Assembly: GCA_037157565.1 (NCBI GenBank)
Contig: JAZHRO010000012.1
Location: 62,301,501-62,365,500, forward strand
Reading direction: 5' to 3'
DNA from: Thalassia testudinum
Lineage: Eukaryota > Streptophyta > Magnoliopsida > Alismatales > Hydrocharitaceae
DNA length: 64,000 nucleotides
In this document: positions 36,601 through 46,502 of the stretch, piece by piece
How the letters are laid out: each line of letters begins with the position of its first letter
Numbering within the stretch: the first letter of the stretch is position 1
The notes under the pieces: generated by a model
Seen by the model: the letters and a program-made list of their open reading frames with translations, nothing else
Databases searched by the model: none
What the model was told of the DNA's origin: nothing
Translations under genes and position numbers: made by a program

Positions 36601-39600
36601 AGGGGAGTCGGGGAGGAAAGGGGTGAAAATAAAAAAAATAAAATTTGACGATAAAAAATAATTTTGAGGATTAAAAAAAATTTAAGGACTATAAAATAAT
36701 TTTTTATTACATTTCAGTCTAAAATTGTTATGTTTAATTGTTAAGTTAAATAATCTAAACAATGTGAAAGCAATAATATCAAATCATATAAACAATTACA
36801 GAACACTTGGGTTTATGTGGAAACCCCACTCACAAGGAGTGGGGAGAAAACCACGGGAGAAGCCCGATAGGACGTGTTTCTCTTTATTTCTTCTCAAAGA
36901 TAAATGGGAGGAGTACACACCTATTTATAGGTCATCACACACACAAGGTGCATACTTTCCAATGTGACACTAAATAACCACACAATACTCTCAACACTCC
37001 CACTCAAGCTGGAGCATGGAATGTTCAGCTTGTAACAACAAGAAACCCACTTTACACAGGCGGGAACAAAGGCTGGAGCTGCTGAAAAATCTGTGGCTAT
37101 CTCTGAAGATCTGGTGCTGATGGCTCCCCGTTTGGTATCCCTGAAATAGGGTCTTCCTCTTAAGACCTCGAAGGTGGATCTCCCTCTCTGGAGTCCACGA
37201 GACTGGATCTCCCACATAGAAACCTGACATAAGTCCTTCCTCTGAGAATCTCGAAACTGTGGACCTCCCAGAGTTGGATTTCTCATGTGGAGTCCATGAA
37301 CAAAAGGGACTCCCAAACGGGGGGAAGACTACAATAAGCTCCCACACTCCCCCTTTCTCTCATACTCGGATGGGAGAAAAAATAATAATAACAACGAGAA
37401 GAAAAACAATAAACACTAGAGAAGATTTCTCCACATCTTCTCTCAAACATAAACTTCATTTTTTTTCCTTTTTTTTATTTTTTCTCTCTATTTTTTTTCT
37501 TCTTTTTTTTCTTTTCTTTTTTTTCTTCTTTCTTCCTTTCTTTTTTTTTTCTCTTCTTTCTTCCTTCCTTCCTTTCTCTTTTTTTATATATCTTTAATTT
37601 ATAAATAACCTAAACCCAGCAGGCAAATGAGATATCCGCATCCTTCACTCACCTTAGGGTTCGGATAGAACCCAACGACACAACCGTGCCTCTGGCTCCA
37701 CACCCGTGTTGGCGGCCACCAATAGTCGCGTTCACTCCAACTGCTTACGCTACACCGCCCCTGCATCCTCGCAGCCAGCGCCACGAGATGCAGCCTTGCA
37801 GACCGTCGCACCTGATCTCGACCTCAACTAGCACCGCAAATCGCGGTCCATCACTGTGAGACCTCCCCGCCATCTTCACGCCTCTTGCACCGCCATCAAC
37901 GCTGCCTCATCTTCTTCATCTCCTCAATCCAACCCGGCAGACGTAAAGCACCGCACCGATCAGATCTAACCGGTTGAGCGCCACCGCACGCAGAGAAGGC
38001 ACTGCTATGCTCAGATCAGGCCACTGAGAGCTGCCACACGGGGTGCTGCGCTCAGATGGAGCCCATGAGCATCGCCGCATGCGGTGCTGCTTTTCCTTTA
38101 GGGCTCCACCATCGCCAAGTCCTGTCACTATCGTTACCGTCGTCGTCACCATCTCCATCTTTATTGCCACCACAGCTCCAAGATCGGAGCTTGAAGCACT
38201 GGTGCAGGCCTCGTGGCTCGCCTCGTCCTCCACCATGGCCTGCCTCACAGCCATCTTCACTATCTTCCACAACCTCCATGGGCGTCGCGAATGGCACCCT
38301 TTGAAGCCGCCAACGCTCCATGACGCAGCAGCAGTGTCGCTAGGACTACTGCACAGCTTAGACTCGCTCTGATACTAAGTTAAATAATCTAAACAATGCA
38401 AAAGCAATAATATCAAAGCATATAAACAATTACAAAACACTTTGAATTACGTAGAAACCCCACTCACAAGGAATGGGGAGAAAACCACGAGAGAAGCCCC
38501 TATAGGGTGTGTTTCTCTTTGTTTCTTCTCAAAGATAAATGGGAGTACACACCTATTTATAGGCCATCACACACACAAGGTGCACACTTTCCAATGTAAC
38601 ACTAAATAACCACACAATACTCTCAACAGGTTATGATTAACGGAGTGGTAAATACGAAAACGATACTACTTTTTCAATGGCATATATGTAAATATAGTGA
38701 ATTGAATGACATTTAAGTAATTTGAACAGATTTTAATGACATTTACATAAAAATCTCAAAATATTAATTATGTATTTGTCAAATATATTTGCATAGACAA
38801 ATATGTACACACATAAATGTATATACAAAGATATATATAACAATATATATACATGTATGTGTATATATATCCTTATTGAGCCCAAGCCTTAATCAAGCCA
38901 AGCCAAGCCAAGCTCGACTTCAGCTCGATTCTGCAGAGTTATCAACCCTAGTTTTGGCATTTGACTTGGCTTGATAACTTATCAACCTAGATCTAAAAGC
39001 TCATATCAAGTTGAGCCCAAGCAGAGTCTGTGGAGCCCAAGCTTTTTCAACAATGGCTCCCCCCCCTCAAACCTCCAATTCACTCTTCATCATCTTCTCT
39101 CAAGCACTATTAGGCATAAATTGTAAGATTCAACAAATTTTGAGTAACAAGATGATGTAAACAGACCCCCCTATTATGCAATATGAGGTGGAGAACCAAA
39201 AAGAAAATAGTAACATGTTATATGCCACTATCCCTTTCTCAAAAGGCAATCTATGTTCCTTTCTATTCCTTTCCCTTTGTAAGCAAAAGTGTCACCATGC
39301 AGAGGTGACCTTGTCAGTTACACCATGAAATTCATCCTATTTGTAGATAACATGTCCACCATAACAATGTTGTATAAGCTCCAATCCTTACTGAAACCAC
39401 TGATTCTTACAGCACCTCCATTGCTATGATAGTTTGAGCTCTTGAATGTAAAGTTTTTTTTTTTTTTTTAAGTTGAATGTAAAGATATTCTACAGTTCAC
39501 AATGCTAGACAGGAACAAAGTCTTCATGCCAAGGGCCACCTCACCTGCTCTGAGCAGCCATGGTGACGTTAGGCTCCATTCCCCAAGTTGTCATTCCCTC

Positions 39601-42600
39601 AAGAACCTTACCGTGTTAGCCATCATCCCTTCCAGAACATTCAATGGAATTCAAGTGGTTTTACAGCATAATTCCTAACATTGGACCTCTACAACCTATC
39701 CATTACCATCTTTGCACTACGTCATCGTACTTTGACAGCTCCATATAACTTATATAAGAAAATGTTCAGCACCAATGAGGTCACTGGGCTAATGAGTTGC
39801 AAAGTTGTCCCTCCCTTGTGCACATACAAACTCCACATATACAAGTCATCCTACAGACGCTATACAAGATGTTTTTGTCTATCATAACAATCCAAGAAGT
39901 TTTCACTTGACCTTATTGGTTGAATGGTTTTTTTTTTTATGAAGTTTATGGGAACCTCAAGTGAAGGTAATAAACCTGGAGATATTTTAATTTAATGTAT
40001 TCTAGACATGTTTCTTAAGATATTGGTATAACATACCTGGAAACTGTTTTCTTCAGCTCATCAAACATGAAGCGAGGAGAAAGACAACCCATTGCCAGCC
40101 ATGGTGAGATTTTGCACGAAAAATTAGCACCATAGATGCTCTCTTTATTGCCATCTTTGTTGGGTTGTGCTCTGCATTCAGCGGCAAACTTTTTCAGTCT
40201 CTGCAATGCTTCAGTCTCACCACCAACAAGAGATGCATTGACAGGAAGTTTTCCATCCTGAATTGTAAAATATTGTTTAATTTAGCTAAAGTAATGGTGC
40301 ATAAACCAGACCGTGACAATAATAATATGCAAACAGAAAAAGAAACAATTATAACAATTTGCAAATCATCATAAACGACATGCCTGCCTTAGAAGTAGCA
40401 CGCCTGCCTTAGGGCATTACTATTTACTATGACATATATTCCCTTCTACAATAGTAGGAATACTTTTGTCAATACCAATTGAATTCAATACATACTCTTA
40501 TCTCTCTAATAACAATATGAATATTTGCAGCATTTGAAGCATTGGTTTACTGCAGGCGTAGGCATTTGAATCTCTAGTGAAACACTGATTCTTTTGATAA
40601 ACAAAGTTACTTCCAGTTCCCCACTGAAAGACAGTCTTTCCTTTTCCTAAAGTAGAAGGAACAAACCAGGGCCCACATGCCTTAGGAACGGGCAAATGCA
40701 GAGCTGGGACTTGATCTTGAATCCAGTGAGGAGGATACACAACAACCAACTACGATACTACACTCTGGTGATCCAGTTTTGCTGTTATGGTGAACTGGAG
40801 GGTGAACCAAGGACAAAGCACCAGAGACAGTGTGAACCTCATAGTTTCTGGTGTTGCCCTTGTTTTCCTCTTGATTGTGTGCCCATGTTCAACTTTTATG
40901 GAAACGTGAATCATTCTCTACCAGCACTTCTATCTTTATTCAAGCTAATCATCCTCTTCACTAATCAATGAGGTCAAGTGTCCAGAACACTTTTTTCCTT
41001 GGCTTCCAAGGGAAGCTTATAATTGCTCATTGGTTGAAGGAGGTTGAAGAGTTTCCAGTATTTGCATATTTCTCCCAGTTGCTATTCGTTGTTGTTTCCA
41101 ATAAGGTGGAGATAGAGCTAAGCAAGGAGTGGGGCATGCAGATAATTCTGCCTAAAAGGTGCATTTCTCTACCCTTTCTAGCCCAGGACTCCAAAACATG
41201 CATTCTTCACTGCACAATTGATTTTGTGGAAGCTGCTGGTTGATAAGGTTTCAACTTTCAACTACTCTCAAAATAATGGACAGCCAAGAGCAATCAACTA
41301 CTCACAAAATAATGGACAGCCAAGAGGAAGAGTAATGGAAATCCTGGAGAGATGCCATTAATGGTTCATTACCGTGAGAATTCAGGAAATGACACATGAC
41401 AGTGACACGTGGCAGTCAATGGTGTGTCCACATGTGGGCGTAAATGTATGTGTGCATGAATTAGGTTAAGGTTTGGTGTCTTTGTTTCCAAGTTTGTTTT
41501 ATTTAATTAATTTTAGTGATTAGAGTCAATTTAAGAATAATTAAGGAATTTGATTGAGTTTATTTTAGGAAAGAAGATTGAAATTTCTAGATTCCAAATC
41601 CTAAATTTGTTGGATTTGTAATTAGGATTGGATCTCTCTAAATAGTGACCAAATCCTCCTTTTATTCTTTATTCTTGAGTTGATTGAATAAAGTACTCTT
41701 TCTCTACAACTCCTCTCTTCTTGTCCACGCCACCATCAACTCCACGCCAACCATCTTCCCTCCTCAATGCGTGAGCCTCCTCTTATCTCAAGTGTGCACC
41801 TGTTGCACGTGGGATATTCCAAGAGCCCAAAATTCATCACAATTACCATTTGCCCACCAATACAAGATCAAAAAAAGTGGGGAAAAGATAACAGCATGCA
41901 AAAGTAAGCTACAGTTGGCTCCTACATGGTAATCAACTCTTGCCAAGTTGTAATGATCTTAAATAAAATAAAACTACAAGTCACTGGTTATTTTACAAAA
42001 TAGAAGGCTAATTTGAGATATCTCCACAGAACTGTGGAACTCACCTCATTTCGGACTGTAGGTTGTCCATAGTCCCATGCAGCCCTTTAAACTACTTGGT
42101 CAGGGGATTCTAATGGGCCAAGACAAGCAGTACCAAAGTCATGAAGTAGTTGAAGTCTAACTATCATCAGAAGCAACTCAAGCCATTTTAGAACAGAATC
42201 CCTCTTAAGAAACACACACACACACACACAAAGAGGGATTTGAGAACACAAGCAAATTCCTTGAATCAGCTAAATTGTTTTACATTCTCACGTGCAGATA
42301 AGCCTACAGACATGTGAGAAGCTTCTTTACCACATTCTAGAGAAGTAAACTGATAACTCCAATTTATCGCATGCTGGTAGTTTGCGGACAATGTTACTTG
42401 TCTAACGCACAAAGTCTTCTATACTCTTAAATGAACTATAGATCACCTAACATCACTGAACACTAGATGTGAATACACTTCGAAAATTTGGTAGAGACAG
42501 TCATCTAAGGGGCACTAAATACAACATCCACATCCTTATCAATTATCCCACAGTGGAAACCAAGTAATTTCCGCTTTATCGACTCGAAAATGGAAACGGC

Positions 42601-43671
42601 AGCAAACCGAATCGCCTAATCTGCATCTGTTTGCATCCCTACACACAATGTCAGTCAGTTCCTTCAAAGGAGGTAAAAAGAGAGATTGAGATAACACCAA
42701 GCCGCGACGAAACGAACCTGCGTGGCGTTTACAGGCGGTTTCAGGCCGAGGTGGGCCAGGGTGGGTATCTCCCCGACCTCCACGTTGCCCCTCGACGGCA
42801 GGCCCTTCACCTGGTCGGGCGCCTCGATCGTCCTTCTCACCGCGAGGCCCCGCACCCTCTCGCGAAACCCGCCGTAGTTGGACGGCATGTCCTCCACCTC
42901 GAAGGGGAGGTCGTCTATGTGGTAGAGAGTGTTCCCCCAGAAGTACTTGACCTCGACCCCTTCCTTCTCCATGGCCTCCCCGACCCTCTCCTCGGAGCGG
43001 ACCTCGTCGTGGGAGACCTCGCGGTGGGCGTAGAGGGCGTCGGCGCCGACGGCGCGGGCGAGGTCGGCGAGGACGGTCTCGGGGCGGCCGACGCGGACGA
43101 CCAGGTCGGAGCCGCGGTCGAGGAGGGAGCGGCGGAGGTCGGCGACGGACTGGAGGAGGAAGGTGGCGCGGTAGGGGCCGGTCTTGTCGAAGCCGGAGGA
43201 GGAGCGGCCGAAGTCGCGGGGGTCGAAGAGGAAGACGGGGAGGATGGAGAGGGAGTCGGAGGAGGCGGAGGAGAGGGCCTCGTGGTCGTGGAGGCGGAGG
43301 TCGGAGCGGAACCAGACGATGGTGCAGCGGCGGGCGGCGGCGGGGGGAGAGGGGTCGGAGGGGAGGCGGGGGAGGGGCAGGAGAGGGGAGGGGAGTGGCG
43401 AGGAGGAGAGGTGGCGGGAGGGGAGGCGACGGCGGAGGGAGGGGGAGGGGGAAGGGGTGAGGAGGAGGGAGGTGATTTGGGAGGGGATCTTGAGGTGGGA
43501 AGGGGAGGAGAGGGGTTTGGGGGGGACGAGGTGGAGGGAGGAGAGGGAGAGGGTGAGGGAGGCTGTGGGGAGGAGGAGTGCGTTGGTGGTGGTGGGAATG
43601 GAGGTGGGGGTGCGGTGGTCTTCCTCTTCCTGGTGGGGGTTGGTGGTGGAGGGACGGGGAGGGGAGTCCAT
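33001..43671 (-). CDS. PHR2: PHR2-type blue-light photoreceptor/photolyase-like protein (4 exons, 443 aa)
   Basis: Exons are 43671-42718, 40257-40037, 33813-33727 and 33070-33001. All introns are GT-AG, with phases 0, 2 and 2, and the total is 1332 nt ending TGA. Residues 1-115 are Pro/Ser-rich and may be a transit peptide. About 116-270 form the photolyase alpha/beta domain (TIVWFRSDLRLHDHEAL, FDPRDFG, YAHREVSHDEV, YFWGNTLYHIDDLPFEVED). About 361-380 (GANFSCKISPWLAMGCLSPR) and 408-424 (NWLMFELLWRDFFRFIT) are the short remnant of the FAD-binding domain. The C-terminus is VPATACV. Order, motifs and length match Arabidopsis PHR2 (about 447 residues, from memory), not full-length CPD photolyase or CRY-DASH. 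The family is photolyase-related; catalytic activity is uncertain because most of the flavin domain is absent. Introns 1 and 2 are large and transposon-rich. The GC-rich first exon contrasts with AT-rich surroundings. A chromovirus LTR on the same strand begins about 440 bp upstream. Confidence 0.93.
33661..33689. repeat. (AT)n microsatellite in PHR2 intron 3
   Basis: About 29 bp of AT dinucleotides, 38 bp from exon 3. Confidence 0.95.
33727..33813 (-). CDS. PHR2: PHR2 exon 3 (residues 392-421)
   Basis: The acceptor TTACTAG is followed by AGCAACTGC. The exon encodes a short linker and then NWLMFELLWRDFF, ending TTTAG before GTAATC. It is only 87 nt, between introns of 6.2 kb and 0.66 kb. Confidence 0.9.
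34112..34300 (-). pseudogene. Unknown coding-like fragment in PHR2 intron 2
   Basis: The 62-codon frame includes EDLLNGRMPVGFRTEEGKGF and GCFVYFHQSPFCESIERAVQ, a composition typical of a real protein exon, and ends in TAA. It is not part of PHR2: the family has no such segment. I do not recognise it. It may be a captured gene fragment or a decayed nested gene. Confidence 0.3.
34996..35353. mobile_element. Tourist-like (PIF/Harbinger) MITE, 358 bp
   Basis: The left terminus GGGTTAGTTTACTTGAGGGG and reversed right terminus GGCTTAGTTTACTTAGAGTG are inverted repeats. The element is flanked by TAA on both sides (34993-34995 and 35354-35356), the three-base target typical of PIF/Harbinger. The interior has several AGTTRKTGTTAA-type subrepeats and no ORF. 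It lies in PHR2 intron 2. Confidence 0.8.
35922..38757. mobile_element. Fold-back Mutator-like element, 2836 bp, with nested LTR element
   Basis: The left end GGGATTTTGATATGAATGTC and reversed right end GAGATTTTTATGTAAATGTC open very long imperfect inverted repeats. They continue through CACTATATTTA and TCGTTTTCGTATTTA to a CT-rich segment (left about 36170-36290, right about 36520-36630). The flanks TAAATATTA (35913-35921) and AAAATATTA (38758-38766) are a 9-bp duplication with one mismatch, the Mutator length. The short central part (about 36300-36490) is an open frame rich in Lys, Asp and Thr of unknown origin. The right repeat is split by the element at 36745-38628. It has no transposase. 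Confidence 0.7.
36745..38628 (-). mobile_element. Small non-autonomous Copia-type LTR element
   Basis: Two direct repeats of about 250 bp (36745-36996 and 38379-38628) start TGTTGAGAGTATTG on the minus strand. Next to the upstream LTR is AGTATCAGAGCG (38364-38375), an initiator-Met-type primer site. Before the downstream LTR is GCTTGAGTGGGAG (36997-37009), a Copia-type polypurine tract. The interior is about 1.38 kb with a T-rich run (37459-37590, plus strand) and a GC-rich part without gag or pol. The LTRs share most bases. The target duplication is unclear (GGTTA/GTTAA). It sits in the right terminal repeat of the Mutator-like element. Confidence 0.8.
40037..40257 (-). CDS. PHR2: PHR2 exon 2 (residues 319-392)
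   Basis: The acceptor ATTCAG is followed by GATGGAAAACTTCC. It encodes GGETEALQRLKKFAAECRAQ and FSCKISPWLAMGCLSPR, and ends GTTTCCAG before GTATGTTA. The phase agrees with exons 1 and 3. Confidence 0.93.
40258..42717 (-). other. PHR2 intron 1: short duplication, possible LTR remnant, (CA)n
   Basis: The 2.46 kb intron contains a 36-bp-period direct duplication at 41259-41326 (AATAATGGACAGCCAAGAG twice) and an AT-rich segment (about 41460-41720) ending TTGATTGAATAAAGTA that looks like the transcribed part of a plant LTR, without a partner copy. It also has a (CA)n run at 42213-42231. Frames at 40696-40971 and 40968-41243 have no recognised motif. Confidence 0.4.
42718..43671 (-). CDS. PHR2: PHR2 exon 1 (residues 1-318)
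   Basis: The start is the ATG at 43671-43669 (MDSPPRPS); it opens a Ser/Pro/Leu-rich leader before the conserved TIVWFRSDLR. The exon ends ACGCAG before GTTCGTT. It is extremely GC-rich, which creates several longer overlapping frames on both strands that are shadows. Confidence 0.9.
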
Positions 43672-44113
43672 GATGGTTGGTAATGGTGGGTGGGGGAGGG
43701 GAGGGACAGTCGAGTGTGGGGGCGAGATGGGATTGTGGGAGGGAGGAGAGGGGTGTTTTTTTGGGACGAGGTGGGTAGGGCAGGGAAGGGATGGGTAGGT
43801 GTGTAGTGTGTGACGGCTTCCGTCTGGGGGTTTTCTTTTGCATATGCTTTCACCGAAGATATTTTAATATTATGTAAAAGTCTTCGTGACCTTGCCATTG
43901 CATGTACGGGCCAACGAGATTGCATAGTTGATCGTTAATGTTAGCTTCCACCAAAGCTAGTTGTTGGATTTAGGCAATGCTTAAGGTTGGTGGTAGAGAT
44001 AAAATTTGAGTTAAAGTTTTTAAGGTGATTTATTAGATGGTCCATCAATGTTTCTGAAAGTTATACCTTCACAATAGTCATCTCTAGTAGTTATAAAATC
44101 TAGTAAAAGTTAA
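43672..44113 (-). promoter_or_regulatory. PHR2 upstream region
   Basis: This is the only sequence between the PHR2 start codon and a retrotransposon LTR. It holds a CT-rich probable 5' leader (minus strand, about 43672-43800) and an AT-rich part with AATATTAAAATATC at about 43857-43872. No definite TATA box can be assigned. Confidence 0.35.
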
Positions 44114-46502
44114 TCAACTCCTGATCCTGAACAGTGTAATGAAAAGATAAGGTCAGCGAACGCTAAATAGAGTGGTATTTATATTATTTATGTATAAGTA
44201 AAATAAAAGTAACAAGCAGGTTTATTTCTTATTTTTATTTATCTCATTTATGTATTTCTGGTTCATCTATTTCTCAAGGTATCCAGGTATTTCTTGATCT
44301 TGCATGTTCCTCGTGGGAACGATCTTGATTGCAGTCTTTTCCACAGAGTAGAAGGTACACGTGGTGCTCTCCTGGTCGGAAGAGTCCCCTGTGGTAGTCC
44401 TACACCCAATCAACCACCCCAAGGTCACTGTCGAGACGTAGCGGTGACTACGGTACGCGTGATAAGTGCACGAGTAGCTACCCTGCACTGACACGCGATC
44501 GGTCGTTTCCGCTAGCAGGTACGCCTAAAGTACAACATGGAACAGTATAGAGCCTTGCCCTCTCAGAATAGGGGTCTCGCCCCTCAAAACCAAATAGGGG
44601 TCTCGCCCCTCCACAATCCGCGTACCCTTGTCTGACTACCCTAGTTTTCCCAAACGGCCTAACAAAGTCGGTGTAGGGTGGCTAGATAAACCCCGAAACT
44701 CGTGGGGTGTTAACTCCCTCCTTACACTAGTAGCACGTCTCGGTACCACGTACGCGAGGGCCAATAGGAGTCGATGTAGAGTGACCAATCCTAACCCCAG
44801 GTCTCAAGCCAAGGGAGGTTAGCTCTACTCTACACTAAAAAGGGATAGTTGCTCTCCTTGGTACCGCGTACACAAGGGCTAGCACACTTCCCGTATAAAT
44901 TCCAGATTCCTTTCATACACAGGAGTTCTACTCCTAATTCCCTGTAGGGTTCATGCTCATATCCATCTCATTTATCCATATCCAGGTCTCATGTTTCATA
45001 ACTCGTTCCTCATCCATATACAGGCATCTCGTGTTTTCATGATTCAGTTCTCAATCATAAACATGCAACTTGTGGTTTCATAGTTTATTTTCTCATTTAC
45101 ATACAGGCAGCTCGTGTTTTAACATGCATCTCATAATTATATTAAAGGAATTTGCTAGCAATTTACTTCACCATGCATTCAAGTAAACAGGACAGCTCAA
45201 ACAGGCTCATTCATTTCTACTCTATGGTTCATTCCACATCCTAGAGTTCAATCTGATTATTCCAAGCAGGCATATTCTTTATTCATGTCTTAATAAATGT
45301 ATTAAACCACTCTACCGGATATCACGGGAGGAATGGGGGCCTGTGCCGCAGATCTCGTTGTCTCCGTAGGCCCCGAACACGCCACCGGCTAATAACCTGT
45401 ACCAGCGATCAATGTACATTAGACGAGCTCAAAACAGTAGATACTCAACACGAACACATAGAGGAACTCGAGTGGAAAGCAATGGTACTTCATTTGTGGA
45501 AATCCGATTCCGTTTGAGCCTTAAACAGGCCAAAAATGCAGTTACTGACCAAAATCAGACGTCTGGGACTAGTCCCAGACATCTTAAAAGACGTCAGAAC
45601 TCACCTTACTCTTTCTACGGTTGATTCAGACATCCAGACTCCCCCTGCGACCATCTGAGGGCAGTTCCAGACGTCGAACAAGGTCTCCAGTTGTCTGGAA
45701 GTACCTCCGGATGTCTGGCGACGTGATCAGACGTCCAAAAGTACTTGGGAAAGTGCACCGCATGCTTTCTCAAAGCCTGCACCTGCGTACGAGCACTCGC
45801 AGATAAAACAAACGGTTAGCCGACATCCCTTGCACTACGATCTACATGGCGGAAAAGTATGCAGGAAGATACGTACCTCGCGATATTGCGCTTTCAGACG
45901 TCCGGCCTCAGCTCCGGACGTCCTGGTGCCTCACCAGTTGTCTAAACATCACGCCAGACATTTGATACTGGAAAACTTCCAGTACTAGAACCTCATCGCA
46001 GCTCGCCCCGCTCGCACCTCCGCCCGCAGCGGTAGCTCCAGCAGCTGCAAGAGCTTGAGCAACTCCTCACCAGCTTCCTCCTCTCTCCCACGACTCCTCA
46101 AGCTCCATCGAGCTCCCACGGCCGTCGTCCTCCTCCCCCGCTCTCACTCCCTCGCACTCTCTTGCTCTTGCTCCTCCCCGCTTTGCCCTCGCCGGTGGCT
46201 CTCCTTCCTTGCCGCAGCTGCAGTAGAGACAGAGGGGGACATGGCTATCACAGAAGAAGGTGGAGGTGACGGTGGCTAGAGTGGTGTGAGGGGTGAAGGA
46301 GGAAGATGTGAGGGGTTTATATAGGAGGGGAGTTGGGGTGAGGGGTGAAGGAGAGAAAGCAGGTCTTTGCGCGCCACCCGCGCGCAGAGCGGAAAGAATA
46401 TGCTCTATTCTTCTACTTTCGGACGTCCGGACATATGTCCAGACGTCGTCTGACTGACAATCTAGACGTCTTATCCGACTAAAAGGGCAATGGGTCATTA
46501 CA
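44114..46502 (-). mobile_element. Chromovirus 3' LTR, minus strand
   Basis: On the minus strand it starts TGTAATGACCCATTGCCC at 46502, after the chromodomain-encoding region, so it is a 3' LTR. It has a TATA box at 46314-46325, many CAGACGTCTGG-like motifs (45560-45990 and 46420-46475), and GGGGTCTCGCCCCT subrepeats near 44570-44610. It is nearly identical to the LTR at 59671-61846 over 44900-45340. It stops at CAACTCCTG (44114), short of the end seen in full LTRs of the family. It lies just upstream of PHR2 on the same strand. Confidence 0.85.
46314..46325 (-). promoter_or_regulatory. TATA box of chromovirus LTR
   Basis: The minus strand reads CTATATAAACCC, about 180 bp inside the LTR, as in its relatives. 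It points toward PHR2. Confidence 0.6.

Noticed and set aside
38789..38974. Small gene with a Tyr/Ile-rich start
   Set aside because: The frame reads through ATATAT-type low-complexity DNA inside PHR2 intron 2 and has no conserved motif.
41259..41326. Target duplication of an insertion in PHR2 intron 1
   Set aside because: The two copies are adjacent with a 36-bp period, so this is a tandem duplication; nothing lies between them.
42539..43925. Very long frames on both strands over PHR2 exon 1 (up to 434 codons)
   Set aside because: The region is extremely GC-rich, so stops are rare. These frames are Pro/Arg- or Gly/Glu-rich shadows; only the frame starting at 43671 carries photolyase-domain motifs and joins the other exons.
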